From positions 620,001 through 684,000 of the forward strand of contig MU400511.1 of assembly GCA_022578965.1 (NCBI GenBank): DNA of 64,000 nt, in the 5' to 3' direction. A program made the position numbers and the translations under genes. The DNA comes from Xylaria sp. FL1777. Taxonomy: Eukaryota; Ascomycota; Sordariomycetes; Xylariales; Xylariaceae. The notes under the pieces are model-generated. The model was given only the letters and a program-made list of their open reading frames with translations. It ran no database searches and was not told the DNA's origin. Positions 47,310-58,862 of this stretch are shown here, one piece after another; the first letter of the stretch is position 1; every line of letters starts with the position of its first letter.

Positions 47310-47777
47310 TGTTATAAAATTAGTACTAAGGTGGCCTTTAAAGCGGCTTAATGCCTTTACATATATTTTAAAGATTTTATGCTAACTAAAACCAAGTTAT
47401 GTAATAATTTACTTAGTTTACTAGGCTTATAGTAATTTAAGGCTTACTAGGCTTACGGTAATCTAATGCTTACTAAACTTACAGTAATCCAAAAAAAAGA
47501 TCTTTACTTTTTTTACTTCTTTTTTATTTATATAGTTATACATTTTCTATATTTAGTTATTTACTTAGTTCTAGCTCTTTAGCTATTAATTTCTTTTTAT
47601 AACTGCTAAGCACTAATATATTTATTACTTTTAATTCTTTAAAACTTTATTAATGCATAGTAATAAAAGTACCTTAAAAACCTCTTTAATGAACTACTGC
47701 TAAAAATTCTACTGTTATTTATAAATTAAAACCTTAAAAGCAAACCTGTTATATTAATATATAATAAGTCTATTATA
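47310..47777 (+). repeat. B2 5' LTR
   Basis: 468 bp, direct repeat of 54492-54959. It begins TGTTATAAAATTAGTAC, ends TCTATTATA (ancestrally ...CA), and holds three 26-bp units at 47411-47488. Confidence 0.9.
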
Positions 47778-47829
47778 CTTTAATAGCTTTTTAATTAATA
47801 AAACTTAGTACATAAAAACAAGTATTAAT

Positions 47830-49290
47830 ATAAAAAAGTTAAGTAATAGTTAGTTTATAAAACGAACTTTTAAAAGTATACCTAAAGAATATTTAAAAAA
47901 CTAAAATGCTAACTAGCATTATATAAGTAAAACTTTACTTAATAACTAATAAATTAAATTTAAGTTATATTACTAAAAACAAAAAGTTAAAAATTAAGTT
48001 TAAGGATTTTAAAAACTTTTAAAATTAGCAACGTACTAAAATAACAAACCTTAGCACTTTTACTAGCTACTTTTATTAGAAAAAAAACAGTAGCAAAAAA
48101 AAAAAAGTTAAGCAGCAGTAATAAAAAAGAACTAATGCTAATATTAGTGCTACAAAGCAAACTAGTTGCTTTAACTTAAAAAATAGTTTAAACACTAAAT
48201 ATTATAACCTTTAAACTAGTATAAATATTAGCTATAATAATTAAAGTAGCAATAATAATTATTATTGCAATAATAAATTAAGGCTTTAAACAAGTAATTA
48301 TACTATAACTAATACTAATACTATTACTAGTAAACTTAATGCTTACGTTTATTATTACTATATTTAAAGTAATAACTTAAAATAAAAAATCTAACTTTTT
48401 ACTATTATTGCTGCTTTTATTATTAAGATTTTTTATAATATTAAAAATATTAAACATTAAAAGTTTTAAACTTACTGCTTTAAAACCTTATAATAAGTTT
48501 ATAAATATAAAAGCCTTTTTAATTTATGCTAAACTTTATTTAAAGTAATACTTAATTATTATTATAAAAAAGGATTAAAAAGTAATAACTATTTTATAAT
48601 TTTTGTTAAAAAAAGTACTAAAATAGTTTTAACTTATTTTAAAAGATTTCCTAAAAGCTAACAAGTTAACTAACTTTAAGCTAAAAACAAAAAAGATTTT
48701 TACAAACTACGTTAAGTTTAAAAATTAAATAAAAGCATTGTTTAAAAATACTTAAAAGGCAAAACATGCTAAAAAAGTATTTTATTGCTTAAAACAAACA
48801 AAAATAATAATAAATTATGCTATAAAATTTAAACAATTAGCAGCAATTTTAAGATTGCTTAAGCTTGTACTGTTTTATTTATTTTATAATAAACTTAAAA
48901 CTTAAGTTTAAAACGAACTATATAAAATAAATAAACTAATAAAGATTAATATATATATTAATATAGTTATTATAATTAATTAACAATTATTTAACTAATA
49001 TTTTAAAACTAAAAAAACTAAAAAAAACAAAAAAAAAAATACTTAAGAAAATATTAAATAAAAATCTAAACAAATTAATAAAGTCTAAAAATAATAACCT
49101 TAAAATATATTTAAAGTTAAATATTATAACTGTAAAAAAAAAGAACACTTTTAAAAATAATGCTAATTTAAAAAAAAAAACAAAAAAAAAAGCTATAAAA
49201 AAAAAAAGATTTTTTAACTTAAGAAAAAAGTACAAATTATAAAAGTTTAAAACAATAAAAAACAATAAAGCAACTTAAAAAATACGTTTT
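47830..49290 (+). pseudogene. gag: B2 gag remnant
   Basis: The plus-strand frame shows capsid-like stretches: KPYNKFINIKAFLIYAKLYL near 48490-48550, then FKNQIKALFKNT, YCLKQTKIIINYAIKFKQLA (about 48780-48840) and LVLFYLFYNKLKT. This is the retrotransposon gag capsid pattern. A basic region with a degenerate zinc knuckle position (RFFNLRKKYK near 49210) follows, with its cysteines lost. The minus-strand open frame at 48987-49265 is a shadow of this Lys-rich part. B3 carries the same gag up to the point of its deletion. Confidence 0.7.
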
Positions 49291-51170
49291 TAAAGCAAAA
49301 GTATAAAATTGCTGCTTTAAGTTAAAATAAAAGTGCTATACTAAATAAATTTAAATGCTTTATTTATATAAGTTAAAATAAACAAGCATATAAATATTAT
49401 TTAAAAGCTTTATAATTATTAAAACAAATTATAAAAAGATATATTTGCTATATAAACAATTAAAGTTATTTAATATATAACTTAAAAAAATAGTTTAATT
49501 AAAAGTAATAAATAATAAAAAGTAGTAAGTTAATATAGCTAGCAGACTTATAAAACTATAAAAACTTCGAACTACTAAAGCTTAAAATGTAGCTTAAAAA
49601 AAAGTTATGTTTAAAAAAATAAAACTATAACTATAAATAGTATAGTTATTAAACTAACTATAAACTACTAAAGCATTTAGTTATTAAATAAATTTAAAGA
49701 AATAAAACTTATAAAACTTTAAAATAAAAACAAATAAAATTAAAAGCTATAAAAAATACTACAAAAAAAAAACTAATAAAAATAAACGAAGTATTTTTAT
49801 AGCTTAAATTGCTTTAAATGCAACAAAACAAAAAAGCACTAATAATTAATACAAAAATTAATACGTTTTAAAAACTAAAGCTAATAATTTAACTAATTGC
49901 TAAAAGTTATTACTATAATAAAACTATAATAAAAAACAATAATAATATTTTATGCCTAAAAAATCTAAGATATAATAAAGTATTATAAAATTATTGCATA
50001 ATATATTATTATTACTAATATTTATTTAATAAACTAAAAAACAATTAGTTTTTTAAACAAATTGCAAAAATAGAAATAAAAAACCTTTATAAAGTAAAAT
50101 AATTAGTTATAACCTTAGTTTACTACAAAAATTCACAAAAATTTATAACATTTAAAAAAAACAGTAGCTATATTTATAATACTATCTTAAAAAAATATAA
50201 AAATAACTACTGCAAATATTACTAGCTAATTAAAGCATAATTATACTAAGAAATAGTTTTTAAAAGCAAAAAAGCTTAAAAACTACAATTTAAAGCCTAA
50301 CTAAAAGCAAAAATAAAACAAAGTATAATAACATCTAAAATACTAAATAAAACAAGTACTTAAATATCTTATAAAAAAAAATCAAAAAACGAAATAAGCA
50401 TTTATTAAATAAGCAATAAGTAGCTAAAAAAACTAAGGCCTTACGTAAAGTTTAATATAATAACTAAAAAAATTAATTTAAAGTTAAACTTATATATTAA
50501 AAAAGAAAATATAATACTTTAATTAACTTAAAAATACAAGTTAATATAATTTTACTTAAAGTAATAAAACAAAATAAAATTTCTTAAAAATACAAACAAA
50601 GATCTTAAAAAATTAAAAGATTTAATAAAAGCACTTTTAGCTATAATAATAGTTATATATTTAAAAAAATTAAACCTTTTAATATATTTATATAAAAATA
50701 CAAAAAATAAATTATATTAAATATTGCTAATATATTTAATTATAACATTATTTTAGAAATACTATAGTTAAAAACTAGCAACCTTTTAATTTAATAGAAA
50801 ATAAAAACTATTAAGTAAGAAAATAAAAAACAAAGCAAGAAAATTAAAAAAATTGCAAAAGAAATCCTGAACAAAATACCAAAAGTATATTATAAATTTT
50901 ACAAACTATTTAAAAAAAAAAAAAAAGAAAAACTACTTAAACATAGCTTATAAAACCACTATATTTCTATTAAGAAAAAATATTAACTAAAGCTTTATTA
51001 AATATACTATATAAGCTTAAATAAAACAAACGCTTTATAAAAATACATTTAAAAAAACTTAGCAAAAGAATTCTTAAGAAAGTTTTAGTTATTTGCTAAA
51101 TACCTTATAGTGCTAATACTTAAAATAAAAAACAGAAAATAATTAATTAATAAAAAAAAAAAACTAGTAT
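49290..51170 (+). pseudogene. pol: B2 protease and pol N-terminal region
   Basis: Lies between gag and RT on the coding strand. Minor coding character is visible but the protease active site was not resolved by eye. Assigned by position in a Ty3/gypsy gag-pro-pol order. Confidence 0.45.
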
Positions 51171-53815
51171 AGTAAATAGTAGTTAATTATTAACTACTAA
51201 ATGTAATTATTATTGTAAATAAATACCTTTTTATTTTACTAATAACTATAAAAAAGAATATTAGTTAAGCAAAATAGTTTATAGCAATTAATATTCTAAA
51301 TAAATATTATGCTATTAAAATAGCTAAAAAAAAAAAATAAAAAATAGCTATATAAATAGTATATAAACTATATAAGTATATAGTTATGCTACAAGAATTA
51401 CAAAACATATTAGCTAGCTTTTAATATATAATAATAATAATTCTATAGAAGTTTTTAAACAAATTTATGTTTATTTATTTAAATAATATCCTGATTTACT
51501 TTAAAACACTAGAAAAACATAAGAAATATATAACTTAAGTATTAAAAACATTTAAACAAGCAAAATTATAACTTAACATAAAGAAATATATATAGCATAT
51601 ATAGAAAATCAACTTTTTAGGATTTATAATTACTTTAAAATAAATATAGATTTAATAGTTAAAAATTAACATAGTACAAAACTAAAAGATATTTAACTTA
51701 GCTATTATTATAAACATATAATAAGCATTAGGATTTTTAAATTATGTTTAAATGTTAATTTAAAACTTTAGAAAAATAACGTTTTATTTTATAAAGTATA
51801 CAAAGAAAAAATACAAAAAAAAGTTCTTCTTAATTTTAAAGAAAGCCTAAAAAGCTTTTAAAAAACTAAAACTAAAAGTTATTTTTAATCTTGTAGTTAA
51901 ATTACTTAATCTATAAAAAAAGAAAAAGCTAAAAATAAATGCTTTAGATAATATAATTATAAGAGTTTTAAAACAACTAAAAAATAATAAAAAATAGTAC
52001 TTAATAGCTTATTACTTTAAAGCACTATAAAACGTAGCATTATAATACTTTATATATAACAAAGAACTACTTGCAATTATTACAGCACTTAAAAAATAAA
52101 AACCGTTTTTAACAAGAACTATAAAGCTAGTTAAAATTTATTTAGATTATTAAAACTTAACAAAATTTATAACTACACAAAAAATTATTAAACAACATAA
52201 AAATTAAATAGTTTTTTTTTTTAAGTTTAATTTTAAAATATATTACATTAAAGGAAAAAAGAACATTTAAGCAAACATACTTAGCTAATAAGGTTAAAAA
52301 AGATTTAAAGTTCTAAAAAAAAACATTTAAGTATTATATTCTTAAAAAAATAAAAGCTTAAAAATTAAAGCTATACTTAAGGACCTTACAAATATATAGC
52401 TATAATAAGCTTATAACTTAAAGAAGTTAGCAAAACTACAAAAATATAAAGAATTAAAAAATAACAAATTAATATATAAACGCAAGGTTTATTTACTAGA
52501 ATCTTTATAAAACAAGTTTATTAAAAAGTTCTATAAATATTTATTATATAAATACTAAGGAGCAATAAAAACAGTTAAATAACTACAGGAAAAATATGAT
52601 TTTTTAAAACTATAAAACATAGTTAAGTTTATTATAAAAAAATGTAATATTTGCAACAAAGCTAAAGCAGCTTAACATAAGCTTTATAAACTGCTATAAC
52701 TAATATAAATACTTAAATAAGCATAGCATATTATTACTTAGGATTTTATTATAGTATTACTTTTATTAATTAATCTAGTTATAAAAATACAATATAATAA
52801 AATATAGGTTATTATTAATAAACTTATTAAGTATGCTTACTTTTTACTATTTAAAGGAAATATAATAATTAAACAACTTACATACGCTTTTATACGTTAG
52901 TATTTAAATAAACATAAACTACTAAAAAAAATTGTTTTTAATTAAAATAAGCTATTTACTTTTAAGTTTAAGATTAGTTTTTTTAAACTTATTGGTATTA
53001 AACTAAAGTTTTTAACTGCTTATTATTTATAAACTAACAAATAAACAAAAAAACTAAACTAAATATTAAAGCAATATTTATAAAGTTATATTAACTACTA
53101 ATAAAATAATTAAGTAAAACTATTATTAATAACATAAATTTTATATAACATATTAATAAACAAAAATATAAACATATTTTTGCATAAAGCTGTTTATAAA
53201 TAGCAAACAACTATTAAAAAACAAAAAAAAACATTAATAAAAGCACTTGCTATTTTAATTATAGCACTTTAAGCAAAAACCATTATAATAAAAATCAAAA
53301 CGTTACAAGCTAAACTGCAATTATATCTTTAGTTTTTATAATAATAAATGTTAGTATATTATAACAAGAAATAAACTAAAAAACTAGTTTTTAAGAAAGA
53401 AAACAAGGTTTATTTATTACAATAAAAACAAAACGCAAATATTAATATTTCTTAAATTAAAACAAAACAACTAAGCAATAAATTAAAGTTTAAAAAACTT
53501 AGTTCTTTTAAAGTTAAAGAAGTTATTTTATTTATTAACTATAAACTGTTATTATTAAAGAACATGCAAATTTATTTTGTTTTTTATATTTTTTTACTAA
53601 AACTAGCATTTATTAAAACACTTATTAAAACATAACTAAAAATAAAAACGGATTAAAACGTTTATAAAATTAAAAATATACTAGATTTTTGTTAAAACAA
53701 CAATAACGTTAAATATTTTATTAAATAAAAAAAATACTTATATGTTAATAATACTTAAGAACTTAAAAAACACTTAAAAATTACTATAATAATTATAAGT
53801 TAGTTTTATTGCTAA
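51170..53815 (+). pseudogene. pol: B2 pol remnant: RT, RNase H, integrase, chromodomain
   Basis: RT (51170-51800): the catalytic box near 51460-51490 reads FIYLNNILIYFKTLEKH, both Asp changed to Asn, followed by INFLGFIITL. RNase H (about 51930-52290): NKELLAIITALKK, FLTRTIKLV and YYIKGKKNI. Integrase (52400-53330): the zinc-binding pair CNICNKAKAA at 52643 onward, a surviving Asp in DFI at 52742-52744, then INKLIKYAYFLLFK and FFKLIGIKLKFLTAYYLQT. A linker (53400-53600) with YKLLLLKNMQIYFVF precedes the chromodomain. Stops stand for Gln, Trp and Arg. No autonomous activity is possible from this copy. Confidence 0.88.
53640..53815 (+). pseudogene. Chromodomain of B2
   Basis: Reads NVYKIKNILDF, then VKYFIK, a stop in place of Trp or Lys, KKYLYVNNT, a stop, ELKKHL. 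This matches the V-Y-x-V-E-x-I-L-D...YLIKWKGY...NTWE pattern of chromoviral chromodomains. Confidence 0.85.
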
Positions 53816-53880
53816 TATTTTAACTGCTTAAAACTAAAGGAAAAAAGTTAACTTTAAAAAAAACGCCTAAGAAATTTTAA

Positions 53881-54413
53881 TTAAACTTAAACAGAGCAGC
53901 TTGTGTTGCTTTAGCTTGCTTTTTTTGTTGTTTTTACTTTTTTGCTAGTGCTTTTTGTTCTTTTTTAATGCGCTTTATTTTGTTTAATTTATTTAGGAAC
54001 TAAAGCTTTTGTTAAACTATTTTAACGCTTTTTGCTTTTAAAAAACGTTTTTGTATGTAAAGCTAAGCTAGCTTGCTTAAAACAAAATTAAAGCTATTTT
54101 AAGCTTGTTTTAGTTCTTTTTAAACTAAAAGCAAACGTTGCTTTGCTTGCTTTTTTTTTTCTTTAAAACAACGGTGCTTAAAAACTATATTGTTAATTAA
54201 GTTAATTAGAACTTTTAATCTGTTGCAAAAACAGCTAGCGCATATACATTTAAAGCAATAAAACATATTATCTGTTATTTTGCAAATTAATAACTAATTA
54301 AAGCAACAAAAACAAGGCATAACTTTATAACTAGTAAAATTAATAAAAGAAGCAAAAACGAGCTTTTGCTTTATTTTTAATAAGCAGTTAGTTTTTTTAA
54401 TACGCTTTAATAT
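53881..54413 (-). pseudogene. Antisense Cys-rich ORF of B (B2 copy)
   Basis: Minus-strand counterpart of 43231-43767. The start codon is ATA (from ATG) at 54413-54411, and the final TAA is at 53883-53881; it is about 4 bp shorter than the B1 copy, so a small indel exists. The cysteine block is better kept: CFCCFN, a stop, LLICKITDNMFYCFKC, then ICASCFCNRLKV. The C-terminal half is Lys/Gln-rich. Two family copies keep the same frame opposite to pol, which argues for a real ancestral gene. Function unknown. Confidence 0.6.
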
Positions 54414-54476
54414 TTTAAAATGTAAAAAAAAAAAGAAGAAAGATATTTACGGGAAATTATTAGAATAATAATTCTA

Positions 54477-54491
54477 AAAGAAAGGGAATAA
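54477..54491 (+). promoter_or_regulatory. Polypurine tract of B2
   Basis: AAAAGAAAGGGAATAA-type purine run directly before the 3' LTR; primes plus-strand DNA synthesis in LTR retrotransposons and confirms the plus orientation. Confidence 0.7.
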
Positions 54492-54959
54492 TGTTACAAA
54501 ATTAGTACTAAAGTAGCTTTTAAAGCAGCTTAATGCTTTTATATATACTTCGGAGATTTTATGCTAATTAAAGCTAAATTACGTAACAACTTACTTAGCT
54601 TACTAAGCTTACAGTAATTTAAAGCTTACTAGGCTTACGGTAATTTAGTGCTTACTAAACTTATAGTAATTTAAAGGAAAAATCTTTACCTTTTTTACTT
54701 TTCTTTTGTTTATATAGTTATGCATTTCCTATATTTAGTTATTTACTTAGTTCTAGCTTTTTAGCTATTAATTTCTTTTTATAACTACTAAGCACTAATA
54801 TATTTATTACTTTTAATCCCTTAAGACCTTATTAATATATAGTAATAAAAGTACTTTAAAAACTTTCTTAACGAACTACTCCTAAGAATTCTACTATTAC
54901 TTGCAAATTAAGACCCTAAAGGCAAACCTGTTATATTAATATATAATAGGTTCGTTACA
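54492..54959 (+). repeat. B2 3' LTR
   Basis: 468 bp, starts TGTTACAAAATTAG and ends GGTTCGTTACA, keeping the TG...CA ends. Differences from the 5' LTR are transitions. Confidence 0.9.
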
Positions 54960-54964
54960 ACTAT

Positions 54965-56840
54965 TTGCTATACTAGTTTTCTTTTTTTATTAATTAGTTG
55001 TTTTTTATTTTTTATTTTAAGTACTAGTACTATAAAGTATTTAGCAAATAATTAAAACTTTTTTAAAAATCCTTTTGCTAGGTTTTTTTAAATGTATTTT
55101 TATAAAGCGTTTGTTTTATTTAAGCTTATATAGTATACTTAATGAAGTTTTAATTAATATTTTTCTTTAATAAAGATATAATAGTTCTATAAACTATATT
55201 TAAAAAGTTCTTTTTTTTCTTTTTTTTTAAATAGTTTATAAAATTTATAATATGCTTTTAGTATTTCGTTTAAGATTTTTTTTGCAATTTTTTTAATTTT
55301 TTTGCTTTATTTCTTATTTTTTTACTTAATAGTCTTTGTTTTTTATTAAATTAAAAAATTGCTAGTTTTTAGCTATAGTATTCCTAAAATAATATTATAA
55401 TTAAATATATTAGTAATATTTAATATAATTTATTCTTTGTGTTTTTATATAAATATATCGAAAAGTTTAGTTTTTTTAAGTATGCAACTATTATTATAGC
55501 TAGAAATGCTTTTATTAAATTTTTTAATTCTTTAGGATCTTTGCTTATATTTCTAAGAAATTTTATTTCGTTTTATTACTTTAAGTAAAATTATATTAGC
55601 TTATATTCCTAAGTTAATTAAAGTATTATACTTTTTTTTTTAATATATAAGTTTAACTTTAAATTAATTTCTTTAGTTATTATATTAAACTTTATATAAA
55701 GCTTTAGTTTTTTTAGCTATTTATTGCTTATTTAGCAAATGCTTATTTTGTTTTTTGATTTTTTTTCGTAAAATGTTTAAATGCTTGTTTTATTTAGTAC
55801 TTTAAACATTATTATACTTTATTTTATTTTTGCTTTTAGTTAAGCTTTAAATTGTGGTTTTTAAGCTTTTTTACTTCTAATAACTATTTCTTTATATAAT
55901 TATGCTTTAATTAGCTAATAATATTTATAACAGTTGTTTTTATATTTTTTTAAAATAGTATTATAAATATAGCTATTATTTTTTTTAAACGTTATAAATT
56001 TTTATAAGTTTTTATAATGCACTAAAGTTATAACTAATTATTTTACTTTATAAAAGTTCTTTATTTTTATTTTTACAATTTATTTAAAAAACTAGTTGTT
56101 TTTTAATTTATTAAGTAAATATTAGTAGCAATAATATATTATATAGCAATTTTATAATACTTTATTATATTTTAGATTTTTTAGTTATAAAATATTATTA
56201 TTGTTTTTTATTATAGTTTTATTATAATAGTAACTCTTAGTAATTAGTTAAATTGCTAGCTTTAGTTTTTAGAACATATTAGTTTTTATGCTAACTATTA
56301 GTGCTTTTTTGTTTTATTATATTTAAAGCAGTTTAAGCTATAAAAATACTTCGTTTATTTTTATTAGTTTTTTTTCTGTAGTATTTTTTATAGTTTTTAA
56401 TTTTATTTGTTTTTGTTTTAAAGTTTTATAAGTTTTGTTTTTTTAAGTTCATTTAATAATTAAGTACTTTAATAGTTTATAGTTGGTTTAATAACTATAC
56501 TATTTATAGTTATAGTTTTATTTCTTTAAATATAATTTTTTTTAAGCTACATTTGAAGCTTTAATAGTTTAAAATTTTTATAGTTTTATAAGTTTACTAG
56601 CTATATTAACTTATTATTTTTTGTTATTTGCTACTTTTAATTAAACTATTTTTTTAAGTTATATACTAAATAACTTTAATTGTTTATATAGTAAATATAT
56701 CTTTTTGCAATTTGTTTTAATAATTGCAAAGCTTTTAAATAATATTTGCATGCTTATTTATTTTAACTTATATAAATAAAGCATTTAAATTTATTTAATG
56801 TAGCACTTTTGTTTTAATTTAAAATAGCAACTTTATATTT
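54965..56840 (-). pseudogene. pol: B1 protease/pol N-terminal remnant
   Basis: Reverse complement of B2 49290-51170. It continues B1's reading from 47304 after B2 is removed. Domain detail not resolved. Confidence 0.5.
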
Positions 56841-58340
56841 TTGCTTTAAAAACATATTTTTTAAGTTGCTTTATTATTTTTTATTGTTTTAAACTTTTAT
56901 AACTTATACTTTTTTTTTAAATTAAAAAATCTTTCTTTTTTTGTAGCTTTTTTTTCCGTTTTTTTTTTTAAATTAGCATTATTTTTAAAAGTGTTTTTTT
57001 TTTTTATAGTTATAACATTTAACTTTAAATATGTTTTAAAGTTATTATTTTTAAACTTTATTAATTTGTTTAAATTTTTGTTTAATATTTTCTTAAGTAT
57101 TTTTTTTTTTTGTTTTTTTTAGTTCTTTTAGTTTTAAAGTACTAGTTAAATAATTATTAATTAATTACAATAGCTATATTAATATACGTATTAATTTTTG
57201 TTAGTTTATTTATTTTATATAGTTTGTTTTAAACTTAAGTTTTAAGTTTATTATAAAATAAATAAAATAATACAAGCTTAAGCAATTTTAAAATTGCTGC
57301 TAATTGTTTAAATTTTATAGCATAATTTATTGCTGCTTTTGTTTGTTTTAAGCAGTAAAATGCTTTTTTAGCGTGTTTTGCTTTTTAAGTATTTTTAAAT
57401 AGTGCTTTTATTTAATTTTTAAATTTAATATAGTTTTTAAAAAAAATTTTTGTTTTTAGCTTAAGGTTAGTTAACTTGTTAGCTTTTAAAAAATCCTTTA
57501 AAATAAATTAAAACTATTTTAGTACTTTTTTTAATAAAAATTATAAAATAGTTATTACTTTTTAATTTTCTTTTATAATAATAATTAAGTGCTATTTTAA
57601 ATAAAGTTTAGCATAAATTAAAAAAGCTTTTATATTTATAAATTTATTATAAGGTTTTAAAGCAATAAGTTTAAAACTTTTAATGTTTAGCATTTTTAAT
57701 ATTATAAAAGATCTTAATAATAAAAGCAATAGTAGTAATAAAAAGTTAAGTTTTTTATTTTAAGTTATTACTTTAAATATAACAATAATAAACATAAGTA
57801 TTAAGTTTACTAGTAATAATATTAGTATTAGTTATAATATAATTATTTATTTAAAGCTTTAATTTATTATTGCAGTAATAATTATTATTGCTGCTTTAAT
57901 TACTATAACTAATGTTTATACTAGTTTAAAAGTTATAATATTTAGTATTTAAGCTGTTTTTTAAGTTAAAACAACTAGTTTGCTTTATAATACTAGTATT
58001 AATATTAGTTTTTTTTTATTACTACTATTTAACTTTTTTTTTTTTATTATTGCTTTTTTTTTAATAAAAATAGCTAATAAAAGTACTAAAGTTTATTATT
58101 TTAGTATATTGCTAGTTCTAAAAGTTTTTAAAATCTTTAAACTTAATTTTTAATTTTTTGTTTTTAGTAGTATAACCTAGATTTAATTTATTAATTATTA
58201 AGTAAAGTTTACTTATATAATATTAGTTAGTATTTTTATTTTTTAAATATTCTTTAGGTATACTTTTAAGAGTTTATTTTATAAACTATTTATTACTTAA
58301 TTTTTTTTATATTAATACTTGTTTTTATATTCTAAGTTTT
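56840..58340 (-). pseudogene. gag: B1 gag remnant
   Basis: Minus-strand counterpart of B2 gag (47830-49290); the capsid-like block lies around 57290-57660. RIP-type stops throughout. Confidence 0.6.
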
Positions 58341-58362
58341 ATTAATTAAAAAGCTATTAAAA

Positions 58363-58857
58363 TATAATAAATTTATTATATATTAATATAACAGGTTTAC
58401 TTTTAAGGTCTTAATTTGCAAGTAATAATAAAATCCTTAGCAGTAGTTTATTAAAGAAGTTTTTAAAGTACTTTTACTACTATGCATTAATAAAGTCTTA
58501 AAGAATTAAAAGTAATAAATATATTAGTGCTTAATAGTTATAAAAAAAAATTAATAGCTAAAAAGCTAGAACTAAATAAATAATTAAATATAAAAAATGC
58601 ATAACTATATAAACAAAAAAAAAGTAAAAAAAGTAAAAATCTTTTTTTTTGAATTACTATAAGTTTAGTAAACATTAAATTACTATAAGCTTAATAAGCT
58701 TTAAATTACTATAAGCTTAATAAGCCTTAAATTACTATAAGCTTAGTAAACTAAGTAAGTTATTATATAATTTAGCTTTAGTTAGCATAAAATTTTTAAA
58801 GTATATATAAAGGCATTAAGCTGCTTTAAAAGCTACCTTAGTACTAATTTCGTAACA
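58363..58857 (-). repeat. B1 5' LTR (right)
   Basis: About 495 bp, direct repeat of 42659-43152, ending TTTCGTAACA before the TTTTT duplication at 58858-58862. Confidence 0.9.
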
Positions 58858-58862
58858 TTTTT

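Larger units (their letters stand above)
47310..54959 (+). mobile_element. B2: complete-length Ty3/gypsy chromovirus inside B1
   Basis: A 7,650-bp element with 468-bp LTRs (TGTTA...TTACA) and a 5-bp duplication. On the plus strand, in order: gag (about 47.8-49.3 kb), protease/linker region, RT, RNase H, integrase, chromodomain, then an antisense Cys-rich ORF and a polypurine tract. It is inserted in the opposite orientation to its host B1, an element of the same family. Frames are largely collinear but carry many RIP-type stops. Confidence 0.93.
42659..58857 (-). mobile_element. B1: Ty3/gypsy chromovirus, split by B2 and E
   Basis: Direct LTRs of 494 and 495 bp lie at the ends. Coding remnants run on the minus strand: gag at the right, RT near 47.0 kb, integrase and chromodomain toward 43.9 kb. 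It contains B2 (7,650 bp) and E (840 bp), so about 7.7 kb is its own. Its internal sequence is the reverse complement of B2 with many transitions. The B family carries an antisense cysteine-rich ORF beside its 3' LTR. Confidence 0.92.

Noticed and set aside
48987..49265. Longest open frame in the window, 92 codons on the minus strand
   Set aside because: It is the Phe/Leu-rich complement of the Lys-rich part of B2 gag, which is coded on the plus strand.
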